Shown: positions 39,244-47,304 of the stretch, piece after piece | How positions within the stretch are numbered: position 1 is the stretch's first letter | Layout of the letters: every line of letters starts with the position of its first letter | From: Leisingera sp. M658 | GTDB taxonomy: Bacteria > Pseudomonadota > Alphaproteobacteria > Rhodobacterales > Rhodobacteraceae | NCBI RefSeq assembly: GCF_025144145.1 | Contig: NZ_CP083546.1 | Location: 2,682,501 to 2,746,500 of the forward strand | Length of the DNA: 64,000 nucleotides | Reading direction: 5' to 3' | Program-made: the position numbers and the translations under genes | Notes under the pieces: model-generated | The model's database searches: none | What the model was told of the DNA's origin: nothing | What the model saw: the letters and a program-made list of their open reading frames with translations, nothing else

Positions 39244-39259
39244 TTTCCCATAGTTTCCC
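39244..39259 (-). promoter_or_regulatory. candidate MraZ-type boxes (minus orientation)
   Basis: On the minus strand gggaaactatgggaaa, two GGG spaced 10 bp. It differs in one base from the plus-strand motif at 39065-39080, so the two form a widely spaced inverted pair. Confidence 0.4.
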
Positions 39260-39404
39260 GCGATTCGACATGAAGACTCACTTCAGCTGCGGATATTCCC
39301 CTTACGTTCGCATCTCTCCGCAAAGGAAGCGGCGGAATACTCCGGCATCAACGCCTCAAAACCGCGTGATTCGCATCTTCAAGAGAGGCGTGTGGCAATT
39401 CGGG

Positions 39405-39540
39405 CCATGATTTCCCATGACGCCCATGAATTCCCGCAAGTCCCGTGAATTCCCAAGCGTCCCATGCAATCCCGCCGGCCCCATCCTGTCCCATGCGGGG
39501 CCAGCTGTCCCGCAGGTTCCCGTACCGGGCGGGAAACCCC
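39405..39540 (-). repeat. GGG-motif array with 9/10-bp spacing
   Basis: On the minus strand, (T/C)GGG motifs recur with alternating 9- and 10-bp steps, making a 19-bp higher-order unit. The plus-strand CCC (or CC) triplets end at 39406, 39416, 39425, 39435, 39444, 39454, 39463, 39473, 39482, 39492, 39502, 39511, 39521 and 39540. About 13 copies are present. The sequence between the GGGs varies, while the spacing is kept. It lies between the mrp terminator and mraZ. Confidence 0.85.
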
Positions 39541-39571
39541 ATCCGCACCCAAAACAAAGCGAGCAAACAGC

Positions 39572-39596
39572 AAAAGGCCCGCCAATCAGGCGGGCC
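39572..39596 (-). terminator. rho-independent terminator after mrp
   Basis: Stem ggcccgcc 39576-39583 with ggcgggcc 39589-39596, a 5-nt loop, and a T run on the minus strand at 39572-39575. It is 45 nt after the mrp stop. Confidence 0.88.
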
Positions 39597-39640
39597 ATCC
39601 AGGACAGTATATATAGAGAGTGCGGGGAACCCGCCGGGAG

Positions 39641-40705
39641 TCAGGCCATGCCGCCGCCGATCAGACCCTCGGCAATCCGCGCATAGGCCTGCGCCATTGG
39701 CCCCTCGCCCGCCGCGATGGGTGTACCGCTGTCGCCGGCCAGCCGGGTTTCCAGGTCAATCGGCAGCGCGCCCAGCAGCGGCAGGCCAAGCGCCTCCGCC
39801 TCAGCCGCGACACCGCCATGACCAAAGATGTGATGCTCACCGCCGCAATCGGGGCAAGTGAAAAATGACATATTCTCGATCAGACCCAGCACAGGGGTTT
39901 TCAGCGTCTTGAACATATCCATTGCCTTGCGTGCATCCAGCAGTGCCACATCCTGCGGAGTGGAAACCACGATGGCGCCGGTCAGCTCTGTCTTGGTGCA
40001 AAGCGTCAGCTGCACGTCGCCGGTGCCGGGCGGCAGATCGACGATCAGCACGTCCAGCTCACCCCAGTTCACCTGCCCCAGCATCTGCTGCAGCGCGCCC
40101 ATCAGCATCGGGCCGCGCCAAACCACGGCCTTGCCCTCCTCCAGCATAAAGCCGATCGACATCAGGGTGACGCCATGGGCGTGCAGCGGTTCGATGATCT
40201 TGCCGTCGGGGCTGGCAGGGCGGCCCTTGGCGCCCATCATCCGCGGCTGGGAGGGGCCGTAGATATCCGCATCCAGCAACCCGACCTTGCGGCCCTGCCT
40301 GGCCAGCGCCACAGCGAGGTTCGACGACACGGTGGATTTCCCCACCCCGCCCTTGCCGGACCCAACCGCCAGAATGCGTTTTACGCCTGCGGGTTTCAGC
40401 GGCCCGGCCTGCGGTTTCGGATGGCCGCCGACCTTGAGGCTGGGCGCGGGCTGCTGCGCGGCATGGGCGGTGAGCGCGGCAGAGACGGTTTCAACCCCGT
40501 CCAGCGACAGCACCGCGGCCTCGGCAGCCTTGCGCAAAGGCTCCATCAGTTTGGCGATCTCGGGGCTGGGCGCCTCGATCACAAAGCTCACCTTGCTGCC
40601 GTCGATACGCAGGGCGCGCAGCATATCGCGCGATACCAGCGTGCCGCCGTCCGGCAAGGCCAGCCGCTCCAGTATTTCGCGAATCTGATCCTGAGTGACC
40701 GCCAT
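39641..40705 (-). CDS. mrp: Mrp/ApbC Fe-S cluster carrier ATPase
   Basis: A 354-residue P-loop protein that carries or transfers Fe-S clusters. An N-terminal MIP18-like domain (about 1-80) is followed by the NTPase with Walker A GKGGVGKST at 117-125, LLDADIYGPSQPRMMG, and VDLPPGTGDVQLTL. The cluster-binding CPDC lies near residue 283. It is monocistronic with its own terminator. Confidence 0.95.
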   Translation of the reverse strand: MAVTQDQIREILERLALPDGGTLVSRDMLRALRIDGSKVSFVIEAPSPEIAKLMEPLRKAAEAAVLSLDGVETVSAALTAHAAQQPAPSLKVGGHPKPQAGPLKPAGVKRILAVGSGKGGVGKSTVSSNLAVALARQGRKVGLLDADIYGPSQPRMMGAKGRPASPDGKIIEPLHAHGVTLMSIGFMLEEGKAVVWRGPMLMGALQQMLGQVNWGELDVLIVDLPPGTGDVQLTLCTKTELTGAIVVSTPQDVALLDARKAMDMFKTLKTPVLGLIENMSFFTCPDCGGEHHIFGHGGVAAEAEALGLPLLGALPIDLETRLAGDSGTPIAAGEGPMAQAYARIAEGLIGGGMA

Positions 40706-41067
40706 GACTGCTCTCCTGCGTGTTGTCCGGCCCTATATATGTGTCCGCCATACGCCTTGGAACCCGTGTTGCGTGATTGCCGCGGCCCCGGCTGCGGGGC
40801 CAAGGGCTGCATCCGTCAACAGACCGTGCCGCCAGCCATGCGCAAATTGCAGCCCCGCGCCCGAGAATTATACAGCTGCGCAACGGCACGCTGAAATTAG
40901 TGATCCCTTACAAAGGCATACCCTGGGTCACCCATGCAAATGCTGCATAGCAGCATTGACGACGCACGGGATTGCGACTCCGCACAAGATCCCTAAATTA
41001 CCCCTCAAGCGGCGCCGGGATGGTGCCAGACGGATACGACGATACGGTCAGACGAAGGAACAGAACG
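40706..41067. other. divergent mrp / DUF1127 intergenic region
   Basis: 362 bases carrying both promoters. It holds a 19-bp palindrome at 40939-40957 and no gene I can recognise. Confidence 0.6.
40939..40957. promoter_or_regulatory. 19-bp palindrome (CTGC-N3-GCAG)
   Basis: AATGCTGC, ATA, GCAGCATT: a perfect 8-bp inverted repeat. The TGC-rich CTGC-N3-GCAG core resembles PhaR operators of Paracoccus and rhizobia. It lies about 110 bp before the DUF1127 gene and 235 bp from mrp. Function is inferred from the motif only. Confidence 0.35.
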
Positions 41068-41277
41068 ATGGCAGCAGCACAACAGATCTCCGCGGTGAAC
41101 ATTGCATCCCCGGTTGGCTTCCTGGACGCGCTGATGGTGAAATTTGTTCGCTACCGGCTGTACCGCAAAACCGTCAATGAGCTGTCCGCGCTGACGGCCC
41201 GCGATCTGGCGGATCTGGGTCTGAACCGGTCTGAGATCCAGCGTGTTGCCTATCAGGCCGCTTACGAGAACAACTAA
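41068..41277 (+). CDS. DUF1127 small protein (CcaF1-like)
   Basis: A 69-residue protein ending in the DUF1127 motif: YRLYRKTVNELSALTARDLADLGLNRSEIQRVAY. Such arginine-rich small proteins can bind RNA; the Rhodobacter sphaeroides homologue CcaF1 (RSP_6037) is cotranscribed with the stress-induced CcsR1-4 RNAs. Here too the stop is followed at once by four hairpins with CCUCCUCCC loops. The ATG at 41068 has gaaggaac upstream. By analogy an RpoH-type promoter would drive it, but I could not identify one. Confidence 0.9.
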   Translation: MAAAQQISAVNIASPVGFLDALMVKFVRYRLYRKTVNELSALTARDLADLGLNRSEIQRVAYQAAYENN

Positions 41278-41284
41278 TAGAGAT

Positions 41285-41317
41285 CAGGCCTTTTCTCCTC
41301 CTCCCTTGAAGGGCCTG
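41285..41317 (+). ncRNA. CcsR-like sRNA hairpin 1
   Basis: Stem caggcc (41285-41290) with ggcctg (41312-41317); the loop presents CCTCCTCCC at 41297-41305. This is the weakest of the four stems. It starts 7 nt after the DUF1127 stop, as in the cuckoo/CcsR family of Rhodobacterales. The loop is complementary to Shine-Dalgarno sequences. Confidence 0.8.
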
Positions 41318-41323
41318 GCTTTG

Positions 41324-41357
41324 GCGGCGGCATCCTCCTCCTCCCTGATGCCGCCGC
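41324..41357 (+). ncRNA. CcsR-like sRNA hairpin 2
   Basis: Perfect 11-bp stem (41324-41334 with 41347-41357) and a 12-nt loop ctcctcctccct containing CCTCCTCCC at 41337-41345. Confidence 0.88.
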
Positions 41358-41388
41358 ACCTTATACCGGTTAACAGCCGGATTTGAAT

Positions 41389-41420
41389 CACCGGGATCTC
41401 CTCCTCCCTGAATTCCGGTG
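41389..41420 (+). ncRNA. CcsR-like sRNA hairpin 3
   Basis: A 9-bp stem with one G-U pair (41389-41397 with 41412-41420); CCTCCTCCC in the loop at 41400-41408. Confidence 0.86.
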
Positions 41421-41430
41421 TTTGACAGAA

Positions 41431-41476
41431 CGGCGGCACCCCTCCTCCTCCCTGGGTGCCGCCGTTTCTTGTTTTC
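41431..41476 (+). ncRNA. CcsR-like sRNA hairpin 4 with terminator tail
   Basis: Perfect 11-bp stem (41431-41441 with 41454-41464), 12-nt loop with CCTCCTCCC at 41444-41452, then a T-rich tract (41465-41475) that likely ends the transcript of the DUF1127-sRNA unit. Confidence 0.88.
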
Positions 41477-41568
41477 CGCATAGCAATACCGCCCCCCCTC
41501 CGAAGACAGACAGCTGCAGCCAAGCTCTTACGGCCTAGCCGTTTCGCGCAAACCTCAAAGGATGGGGT

Positions 41569-41657
41569 GGCGCAGGCGCGGCGGGCAGCTTTGCTGTCCG
41601 CCGCGCCTGCGCCCGGGTCGGATCGCTGCGCGATCAGACCCGCCGGTCAAACCGGCG
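41569..41657. repeat. three adjacent large hairpins
   Basis: Hairpin A: a 21-bp stem with one G-T pair (41569-41589 with 41593-41613, loop ttt). Hairpin B: a 12-bp stem with one mismatch (41614-41625 with 41631-41642). Hairpin C: 7 bp (41641-41647 with 41651-41657). They fill the space between the sRNA array and the end of the convergent helicase gene. No T tract is present. Confidence 0.85.
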
Positions 41658-41669
41658 TAATGGGAGCCG

Positions 41670-44051
41670 TCAGAACGGCACGTCGTCGGTAGCGGAAACA
41701 AACCGGGCAACAACTTTCTTGGTGCCGGCCTTCTCGAAGTCCACTTCCAGCTTGTCCCCCTCGATACCGGTAATCGAGCCGTAGCCGAATTTCTGGTGGA
41801 ACACGCGTTCGCCCAGAGTGAAGCTGGACGTAGCGGTGAGGTCGATCACCTGATGCTTGCTCTCCTTGGGCTGCGACATCCCGCGCTCGCCTGCCCGCGC
41901 TTGCATCCGCTTCCAGCCGGGGGAGTTGTAGCCATCGGCCTGGGCCATTTTCTCTTCGATAGTGGAGCGCACCTGCCCCCCGCCCATGGACCCGCCCATA
42001 GTACCACCCGGTGCTGCCGCACCATAGCCGCCGCCGTAAAGGCCCGGCGGGGTCAGCACCTCGACATGTTCCTCTGGCAGCTCGTCAATGAAGCGCGAGG
42101 GCAGCTGCGATTGCCATTGACCGAACACCCGGCGGTTGCCGGCAAAGGAGATGGTGCAGATCTGCTCAGCCCGTGTGATGCCGACATAGGCCAGCCTGCG
42201 TTCTTCCTCGAGCCCCTTCTGGCCGCTTTCATCCATTGAGCGCTGCGAGGGGAACAGGCCGTCCTCCCAGCCCGGCAGGAAGACGGCGGGGAACTCCAGG
42301 CCCTTGGCGGCGTGCAGGGTCATGATCGACACCTTTTCGTCGGCATCCTGCTTATCATTGTCCATCACCAGGCTGACGTGTTCGAGGAAGCCCTGCAGGT
42401 TCTCGAAGTTTTCCAGCGCCTTCACCAGTTCCTTGAGGTTTTCCAGACGGCCGGGCGAATCCGGGTTCTTGTCGTTCTGCCACATGGCGGTGTAGCCGCT
42501 CTCATCCAGGATGATTTCAGCCAGCTCCATATGGGTGATGTCGGCGTCGCCGGCCATGCGGCCCCAGCGGATGATACCCTCAACCAGCTGGCGCAGGGCG
42601 CCGCCGCCTTTGCCCTTGATATGACCGCCTTCAACCGCCAGCCGCGCCCCTTCGACCAAGGATACACCGTTTTCACGGGCAAGCCCCTGAATGGTCTGCT
42701 GCGCCTTGTCGCCCAGGCCGCGTTTCGGCGTATTGACGATGCGTTCAAACGCGAGGTCGTCGTCGGGTGAGACCACGACGCGGAAATAAGCCATCGCATC
42801 GCGGATTTCGAGCCGTTCGTAGAAACGCGGGCCGCCGATGACGCGGTATGGCAGGCCGATGGTCAGAAACCGGTCCTCGAACGCGCGCATCTGGTGCGAG
42901 GCGCGCACGAGAATGGCCATGCTGTTGAGGCCGATGGGCGACTGGCCGCGGGTGCCGCGCTGCATTGCCTCGATTTCTTCACCGATCCAGCGGGCTTCTT
43001 CCTCGCCGTCCCAATGGCCGATCAGGCGGAGTTTTTCGCCGTCGCCGGCAGCCGTCCACAGCTCTTTGCCCAGGCGGCCCTGATTGCCGCGGATCACGTT
43101 TGAGGCGGCAGCAAGGATATGCCCAGTGGAGCGGTAGTTCTGTTCCAGCCGCACCACCATGGCGCCAGGAAAATCCTTTTCAAACCGCAGGATATTACCG
43201 ACCTCGGCGCCGCGCCAGCCATAGATCGACTGGTCATCGTCACCAACGCAGCAGACGTTCTTGTGCCTGCCCGCCAGCAGCCGCAGCCACAGGTACTGGG
43301 CGACGTTGGTATCCTGGTATTCGTCCACCATGATGTAGCGGAACCAGCGCTGGTACTGCTCCAGCACGTCCGGATGGTTCTGAAAAATCGTCACCATGTG
43401 CAGCAGCAGGTCGCCGAAATCGACCGCGTTCAGCTCGCGCAGGCGGGTCTGGTACTGGGCATAAAATTCGGTGCCGCGGTTGTTATAGGCGCTGGCGTCG
43501 CCGGCCGGCACTTTATCCGGTGTCAGCGCCCGGTTTTTCCAGTCGTCGATGATGTTTGCCAGCATCCGCGCGGGCCAGCGCTTGTCGTCGATGCCTTCCG
43601 CCTTGATCAGCTGTTTCAAAAGCCGGATCTGGTCGTCGGTATCCAGAATAGTGAAGTTCGACTTCAGGCCTGCCAGTTCGGCATGGCGGCGCAGCAGTTT
43701 CACGCAGACCGAATGGAAGGTGCCAAGCCAGGGCATGCCTTCGACCGCCTGACCCAGCATGCCGCTCACCCGTTCCTTCATCTCGCGCGCGGCCTTGTTG
43801 GTGAAGGTCACCGACAGGATTTCGTTCGGGCGCACCCGGCCGGTGCTGAGAAGATGCACAATCCGCGTCGTCAGCGCCTTGGTTTTGCCAGTGCCGGCCC
43901 CCGCCAGCATCAGCACGGGGCCATCCAGGCACTCCACCGCCTCGCGCTGCGCCGGGTTAAGGCTGTCCAGATAGGGCATCGGCCGCGCCTGCATGGCACG
44001 GGCCGACAATGATGCGCCCTCAAAGGCGTCCATTTCGTCAAAACTGCTCAT
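41670..44051 (-). CDS. uvrD: UvrD/PcrA-type DNA helicase
   Basis: A 793-residue SF1 3'-5' helicase. Walker A GAGTGKT is at residues 51-57; SVTFTNKAAREMKERV (motif Ia), VDEYQDTN (II), GDDDQSIYGWRGA (III), LEQNYRST (IV), TLHAAKGLEFPAVFL (V) and RLAYVGITRAEQ (VI) follow in order. The Gly-rich linker and C-terminal VFHQKFGYGSITGIEG Tudor-like segment are PcrA/UvrD features that contact RNA polymerase. The ATG at 44051 is preferred over 44099, which adds unrelated residues. UvrD versus PcrA naming is a matter of convention. Confidence 0.94.
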   Translation of the reverse strand: MSSFDEMDAFEGASLSARAMQARPMPYLDSLNPAQREAVECLDGPVLMLAGAGTGKTKALTTRIVHLLSTGRVRPNEILSVTFTNKAAREMKERVSGMLGQAVEGMPWLGTFHSVCVKLLRRHAELAGLKSNFTILDTDDQIRLLKQLIKAEGIDDKRWPARMLANIIDDWKNRALTPDKVPAGDASAYNNRGTEFYAQYQTRLRELNAVDFGDLLLHMVTIFQNHPDVLEQYQRWFRYIMVDEYQDTNVAQYLWLRLLAGRHKNVCCVGDDDQSIYGWRGAEVGNILRFEKDFPGAMVVRLEQNYRSTGHILAAASNVIRGNQGRLGKELWTAAGDGEKLRLIGHWDGEEEARWIGEEIEAMQRGTRGQSPIGLNSMAILVRASHQMRAFEDRFLTIGLPYRVIGGPRFYERLEIRDAMAYFRVVVSPDDDLAFERIVNTPKRGLGDKAQQTIQGLARENGVSLVEGARLAVEGGHIKGKGGGALRQLVEGIIRWGRMAGDADITHMELAEIILDESGYTAMWQNDKNPDSPGRLENLKELVKALENFENLQGFLEHVSLVMDNDKQDADEKVSIMTLHAAKGLEFPAVFLPGWEDGLFPSQRSMDESGQKGLEEERRLAYVGITRAEQICTISFAGNRRVFGQWQSQLPSRFIDELPEEHVEVLTPPGLYGGGYGAAAPGGTMGGSMGGGQVRSTIEEKMAQADGYNSPGWKRMQARAGERGMSQPKESKHQVIDLTATSSFTLGERVFHQKFGYGSITGIEGDKLEVDFEKAGTKKVVARFVSATDDVPF

Positions 44052-44277
44052 GCGGGTGATCCTAGCCTGATTCAGCCGCGGCGGAAAGAGGACGTTCACA
44101 CTCTGTTCACGGGTAAATTGCGGCCCCGGCCAGACCCGTTTTCAATCCCCGCCCAAGGATGCCGCCGCAGAAAAATTCTTTAACGCTTACGGCTGATTAA
44201 CGGTACCGCAATCAATCCCGCCTACCCTCGCAGAGGCGCACAGCCGCATTAATACAAACTACTTTTGGCACCGGAAT

Positions 44278-46071
44278 ATGAAAAATAAATTGAGATCCAG
44301 CCTTGCTGAAAAGATCCGCAGCATGTCGCTGATCCTTGTCCTGATCGCGGCGGCGGCGGCTTCGGCATGGGCCGTTATTGCAGTGCCCGCCCCCATCGTG
44401 GACCGGATGATCGAAAACGATTTACGCAAGCAATCAGGACATTGGCAGCGCCGGGTTGTTCTGCATATGACCAATGTCGAGGAAGCCTTTGAAAAGGGGC
44501 AGATTCTGCCTGGCGACGCCCGCAACCTGTCATTGCTTCCCGAGGAGACCGATGTGTTCCGGTTCCGGCTGCTGACCAGCGAGGGGGAGATTTTCTGGTC
44601 CACCCGCAGCGATGAAATCGGCGAGTATGAGTCCAATGCCTTTTTCAGCACCCAGGTGGCCCGCGGCGAGGTCTATTACATGCATGACCCGCTGCCCGCG
44701 TATGAGGTCGACGGGTTTCCGCTGCAGTCCAGCGGTTTTGACAGCAGCATCACGCGGGAAGTTGCACAGATTTATGTGCCTTTGATGCACAATGGCCATT
44801 TTGATGGCGCCATCGACTTTTACACCGACATCACCGACCTGCGGCAGACCTTCATCCGCCGCGCCCAGCTGTCGCTGATCGTGCTGACCTCGGTTGCACT
44901 GCTGGCGATGACCATTGCGGTCTATGTGGTGTTCAAGACCAACCGGGTCAGCATGAACCAGCTGCGCCAGCGCAATGAAACCGAGCGCAGCATTCTGGAT
45001 GAGCAGCTGCGGCTGGCGCGCGAGGTGCAGCTGCTGGGAGAGCTGAACGAATGGCTGCAATCCAGCCGCTCCCTGGATGAGCTGTTTGATATGGTCGCCC
45101 GCTTCATGACCCATATCCTGCCGACCGCCGAGGGCAGCGTCTATGTCTACTCCAATTCGCGCGACGTGCTGGACGGCTGTGCCAGCTGGAACGGCGGCAG
45201 CCACAGGGAGCACATCCACCCCGAGGAATGCTGGGGCCTGCGCCGGGGCCGGACCTATGAATTCGGCTCCTCGGAGATTGATTTCGTCTGCGAGCATGCC
45301 GAGCCGCACGATGGCCGCAGCTATTACTGCTTCCCGATCCTGGCCCATGGCGAAACTGTCGGCCTGATGCATCTGCAGGCAATCAAGGACGAGTGCCCGG
45401 AGTTCATCAGCAGCAAGAAATTGGCCCAGATGTGCGCCGAGCAGATCTCGATGGCGATTGCCAATGTGCGGATGCGCGACCAGCTGCACGACCAGTCGGT
45501 GCGCGATCCGCTCACCGGGCTGTTCAACCGCCGCCATATGACGGAGACCTTGCGCAAAAGCATCAATGCCAGCCAAAGCAGCGGAAAGCGGCTGAGCATT
45601 GTGTCGATCGACGTGGATCACTTCAAGAAATTCAACGACAACCACGGCCATGACGCCGGCGATATGGTGCTGCGTGCGGTGGGATCGGTGCTGGAACAGG
45701 CCTGCGACGGCGACGAGGTGGCCTGCCGCCCGGGCGGCGAGGAGTTCACCCTGATCCTGCCCGGCCTGAGCCAGGAAGATGTGATGACCAAGGCCGAACT
45801 GCTGCGCCAAGGCGTGGAGGACGTGGTGGTGCGCTATGGCGAAAAGGCGCTGCCGCGGATCACCATATCGCTGGGAGTGGCGCATTATCCGGCCCATGGC
45901 ACCATGCCGCAGGACCTGCTGCGCGCCTCGGATGACGCGCTGTATGACGCCAAGGCAAAGGGACGCAATCAGGTCTGTGTTGCCGCAAGCGCAGCGCCGG
46001 CGCCCCGCAATCCAGCTGCCCGCGCTGATACCGGCAGCGCGCAGGACAACGCCAAGGGCGCGGCTGCATAG
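44278..46071 (+). CDS. membrane GAF-GGDEF diguanylate cyclase
   Basis: A 597-residue sensor enzyme predicted to make c-di-GMP. There are membrane segments at about 14-38 and 198-222 with a periplasmic sensor domain between, a cytoplasmic coiled coil (about 225-260), a GAF domain (about 265-410; includes CWGLRRGRTYEF and YCFPILAHGETVGLMHL), then GGDEF (about 425-575). The signature reads GGEEF near 486-490, compatible with activity. The RxxD inhibitory site is not seen at its usual place. DPLTGLFNRRHM opens the domain. It is divergent from uvrD. Confidence 0.93.
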   Translation: MKNKLRSSLAEKIRSMSLILVLIAAAAASAWAVIAVPAPIVDRMIENDLRKQSGHWQRRVVLHMTNVEEAFEKGQILPGDARNLSLLPEETDVFRFRLLTSEGEIFWSTRSDEIGEYESNAFFSTQVARGEVYYMHDPLPAYEVDGFPLQSSGFDSSITREVAQIYVPLMHNGHFDGAIDFYTDITDLRQTFIRRAQLSLIVLTSVALLAMTIAVYVVFKTNRVSMNQLRQRNETERSILDEQLRLAREVQLLGELNEWLQSSRSLDELFDMVARFMTHILPTAEGSVYVYSNSRDVLDGCASWNGGSHREHIHPEECWGLRRGRTYEFGSSEIDFVCEHAEPHDGRSYYCFPILAHGETVGLMHLQAIKDECPEFISSKKLAQMCAEQISMAIANVRMRDQLHDQSVRDPLTGLFNRRHMTETLRKSINASQSSGKRLSIVSIDVDHFKKFNDNHGHDAGDMVLRAVGSVLEQACDGDEVACRPGGEEFTLILPGLSQEDVMTKAELLRQGVEDVVVRYGEKALPRITISLGVAHYPAHGTMPQDLLRASDDALYDAKAKGRNQVCVAASAAPAPRNPAARADTGSAQDNAKGAAA

Positions 46072-46143
46072 GACGTGGCCCGGCACCATCGGGCGGCGGC
46101 GCTTTTCCTTGCGGAATCCGCACCGCCGCGTACCAATGCCCGC

Positions 46144-47304
46144 ATGGATCTGCATCAGCGATACCCCGGCCTCGACGACCTGAAGCGCCGCGCCAAGCGG
46201 CGGCTGCCCCGGTTTGTCTGGGACTACCTGGACAGCGGCACCGGGGCTGAGGCGGCGCGGGCCCGGAACCGGACGGGCCTGGACCGCGTGGGATTTTTGC
46301 CCTCGGTGCTGCATGGGCCGATGGAGCCGGGCCTTTCCACCCCGTTTCTGGGCAGCGCCTATGCACTGCCTTTCGGGATTGCCCCGGTGGGCATGTCCGG
46401 TCTGATCTGGCCCGATGCCGAGGGCATCCTGGCCCGCAGCGCCGCTGCCGCCGGTATTCCCTATTGCCTTTCCACGGTTGCCAGCCAATCGCCCGAGGAT
46501 CTGGCGCCGCATCTGGCCGGGGACGGCTGGTTCCAGCTGTACCCGCCCAAGGACGAAGCGATCCGAAGCGATCTGCTGGCGCGGGCGCGGGATGCCGGGT
46601 TCAAGACCCTGGTTCTGACGGTGGATGTGCCCGCCGCCTCGCGCCGCGAACGGCAGACCCGCTCCGGCCTGACCCAGCCGCCGAAACTGACACCGCGGCT
46701 GATGGCGCAGATTGCACAGCGTCCGGCCTGGGCGCTGGGAATGGCGCGCAGGCGTCTTGAAGGGCGGGGCATGCCGCGGATGCGCACGCTGGACAAATAC
46801 ATCTCCGCGCCGCAGGCCAACCTGCCGCCGACCGCCCATATCGGCTACTTGCTGCGCACCTCGCCGGACTGGGATTATGTGCATTGGCTGCGCCGCAACT
46901 GGGACGGGCCCTTTGTCATCAAGGGCGTGCTGCGCGCCGAAGATGCTGTGCGCCTGCAGGAGGCAGGCGCCGATGCGGTCTGGATTTCCAACCACGGCGG
47001 CCGCCAGTTCGACGGCTGCCCTGCTGCCATTGATCTGCTGCCGGAAATCCGCGCCGCGGTGGAGCTGCCATTGATCTTTGACAGCGGTATCGAAGGCGGG
47101 CTGGATATCCTGCGGGCGCTGGCACTGGGGGCGGATTTTGTCATGCTGGGCCGCGCCTTCCATTATGCGCTGGCCGCGCTTGGCACTGTGGGACCGGACC
47201 ACCTGATTGATATGCTGGCCAAGGACATGCAGGCAAATATGAGCCAGCTTGGCCTGCCCGGTCTTGGTGAAATCCGCAACCTCCAGCAGCGTGAACTGGA
47301 CTGA
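46144..47304 (+). CDS. FMN-dependent alpha-hydroxy-acid dehydrogenase (LldD-like)
   Basis: A 386-residue TIM-barrel flavoenzyme of the L-lactate dehydrogenase/glycolate oxidase family. It has FVWDYLDSGTGAE at the start, PFGIAPVGMSGL, WFQLYPPKD, TVDVPAASRRERQTRSGL, and the catalytic-His motif WISNHGGRQFDG, then FDSGIEGGLDILRALALGADFVMLGR binding the FMN phosphate. Substrate may be lactate, mandelate or another 2-hydroxy acid. The ATG at 46144 gives the family N-terminus MDLHQRYPGLDDL; it starts 72 nt after the cyclase gene. Confidence 0.9.
   Translation: MDLHQRYPGLDDLKRRAKRRLPRFVWDYLDSGTGAEAARARNRTGLDRVGFLPSVLHGPMEPGLSTPFLGSAYALPFGIAPVGMSGLIWPDAEGILARSAAAAGIPYCLSTVASQSPEDLAPHLAGDGWFQLYPPKDEAIRSDLLARARDAGFKTLVLTVDVPAASRRERQTRSGLTQPPKLTPRLMAQIAQRPAWALGMARRRLEGRGMPRMRTLDKYISAPQANLPPTAHIGYLLRTSPDWDYVHWLRRNWDGPFVIKGVLRAEDAVRLQEAGADAVWISNHGGRQFDGCPAAIDLLPEIRAAVELPLIFDSGIEGGLDILRALALGADFVMLGRAFHYALAALGTVGPDHLIDMLAKDMQANMSQLGLPGLGEIRNLQQRELD

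Larger units (their letters stand above)
38801..39640. other. 840-bp mraZ upstream region
   Basis: No gene is recognisable. It contains paired GGG motifs at 39065-39086 and 39244-39259, the long GGG array at 39405-39540 and the mrp terminator at 39572-39596. It should carry the principal dcw promoter. Confidence 0.7.

Noticed and set aside
39356-39598. Minus-strand frames of 70-80 codons over the GGG array
   Set aside because: They are open only because of the repeat and include the mrp terminator; the 9/10-bp period does not keep a reading frame.
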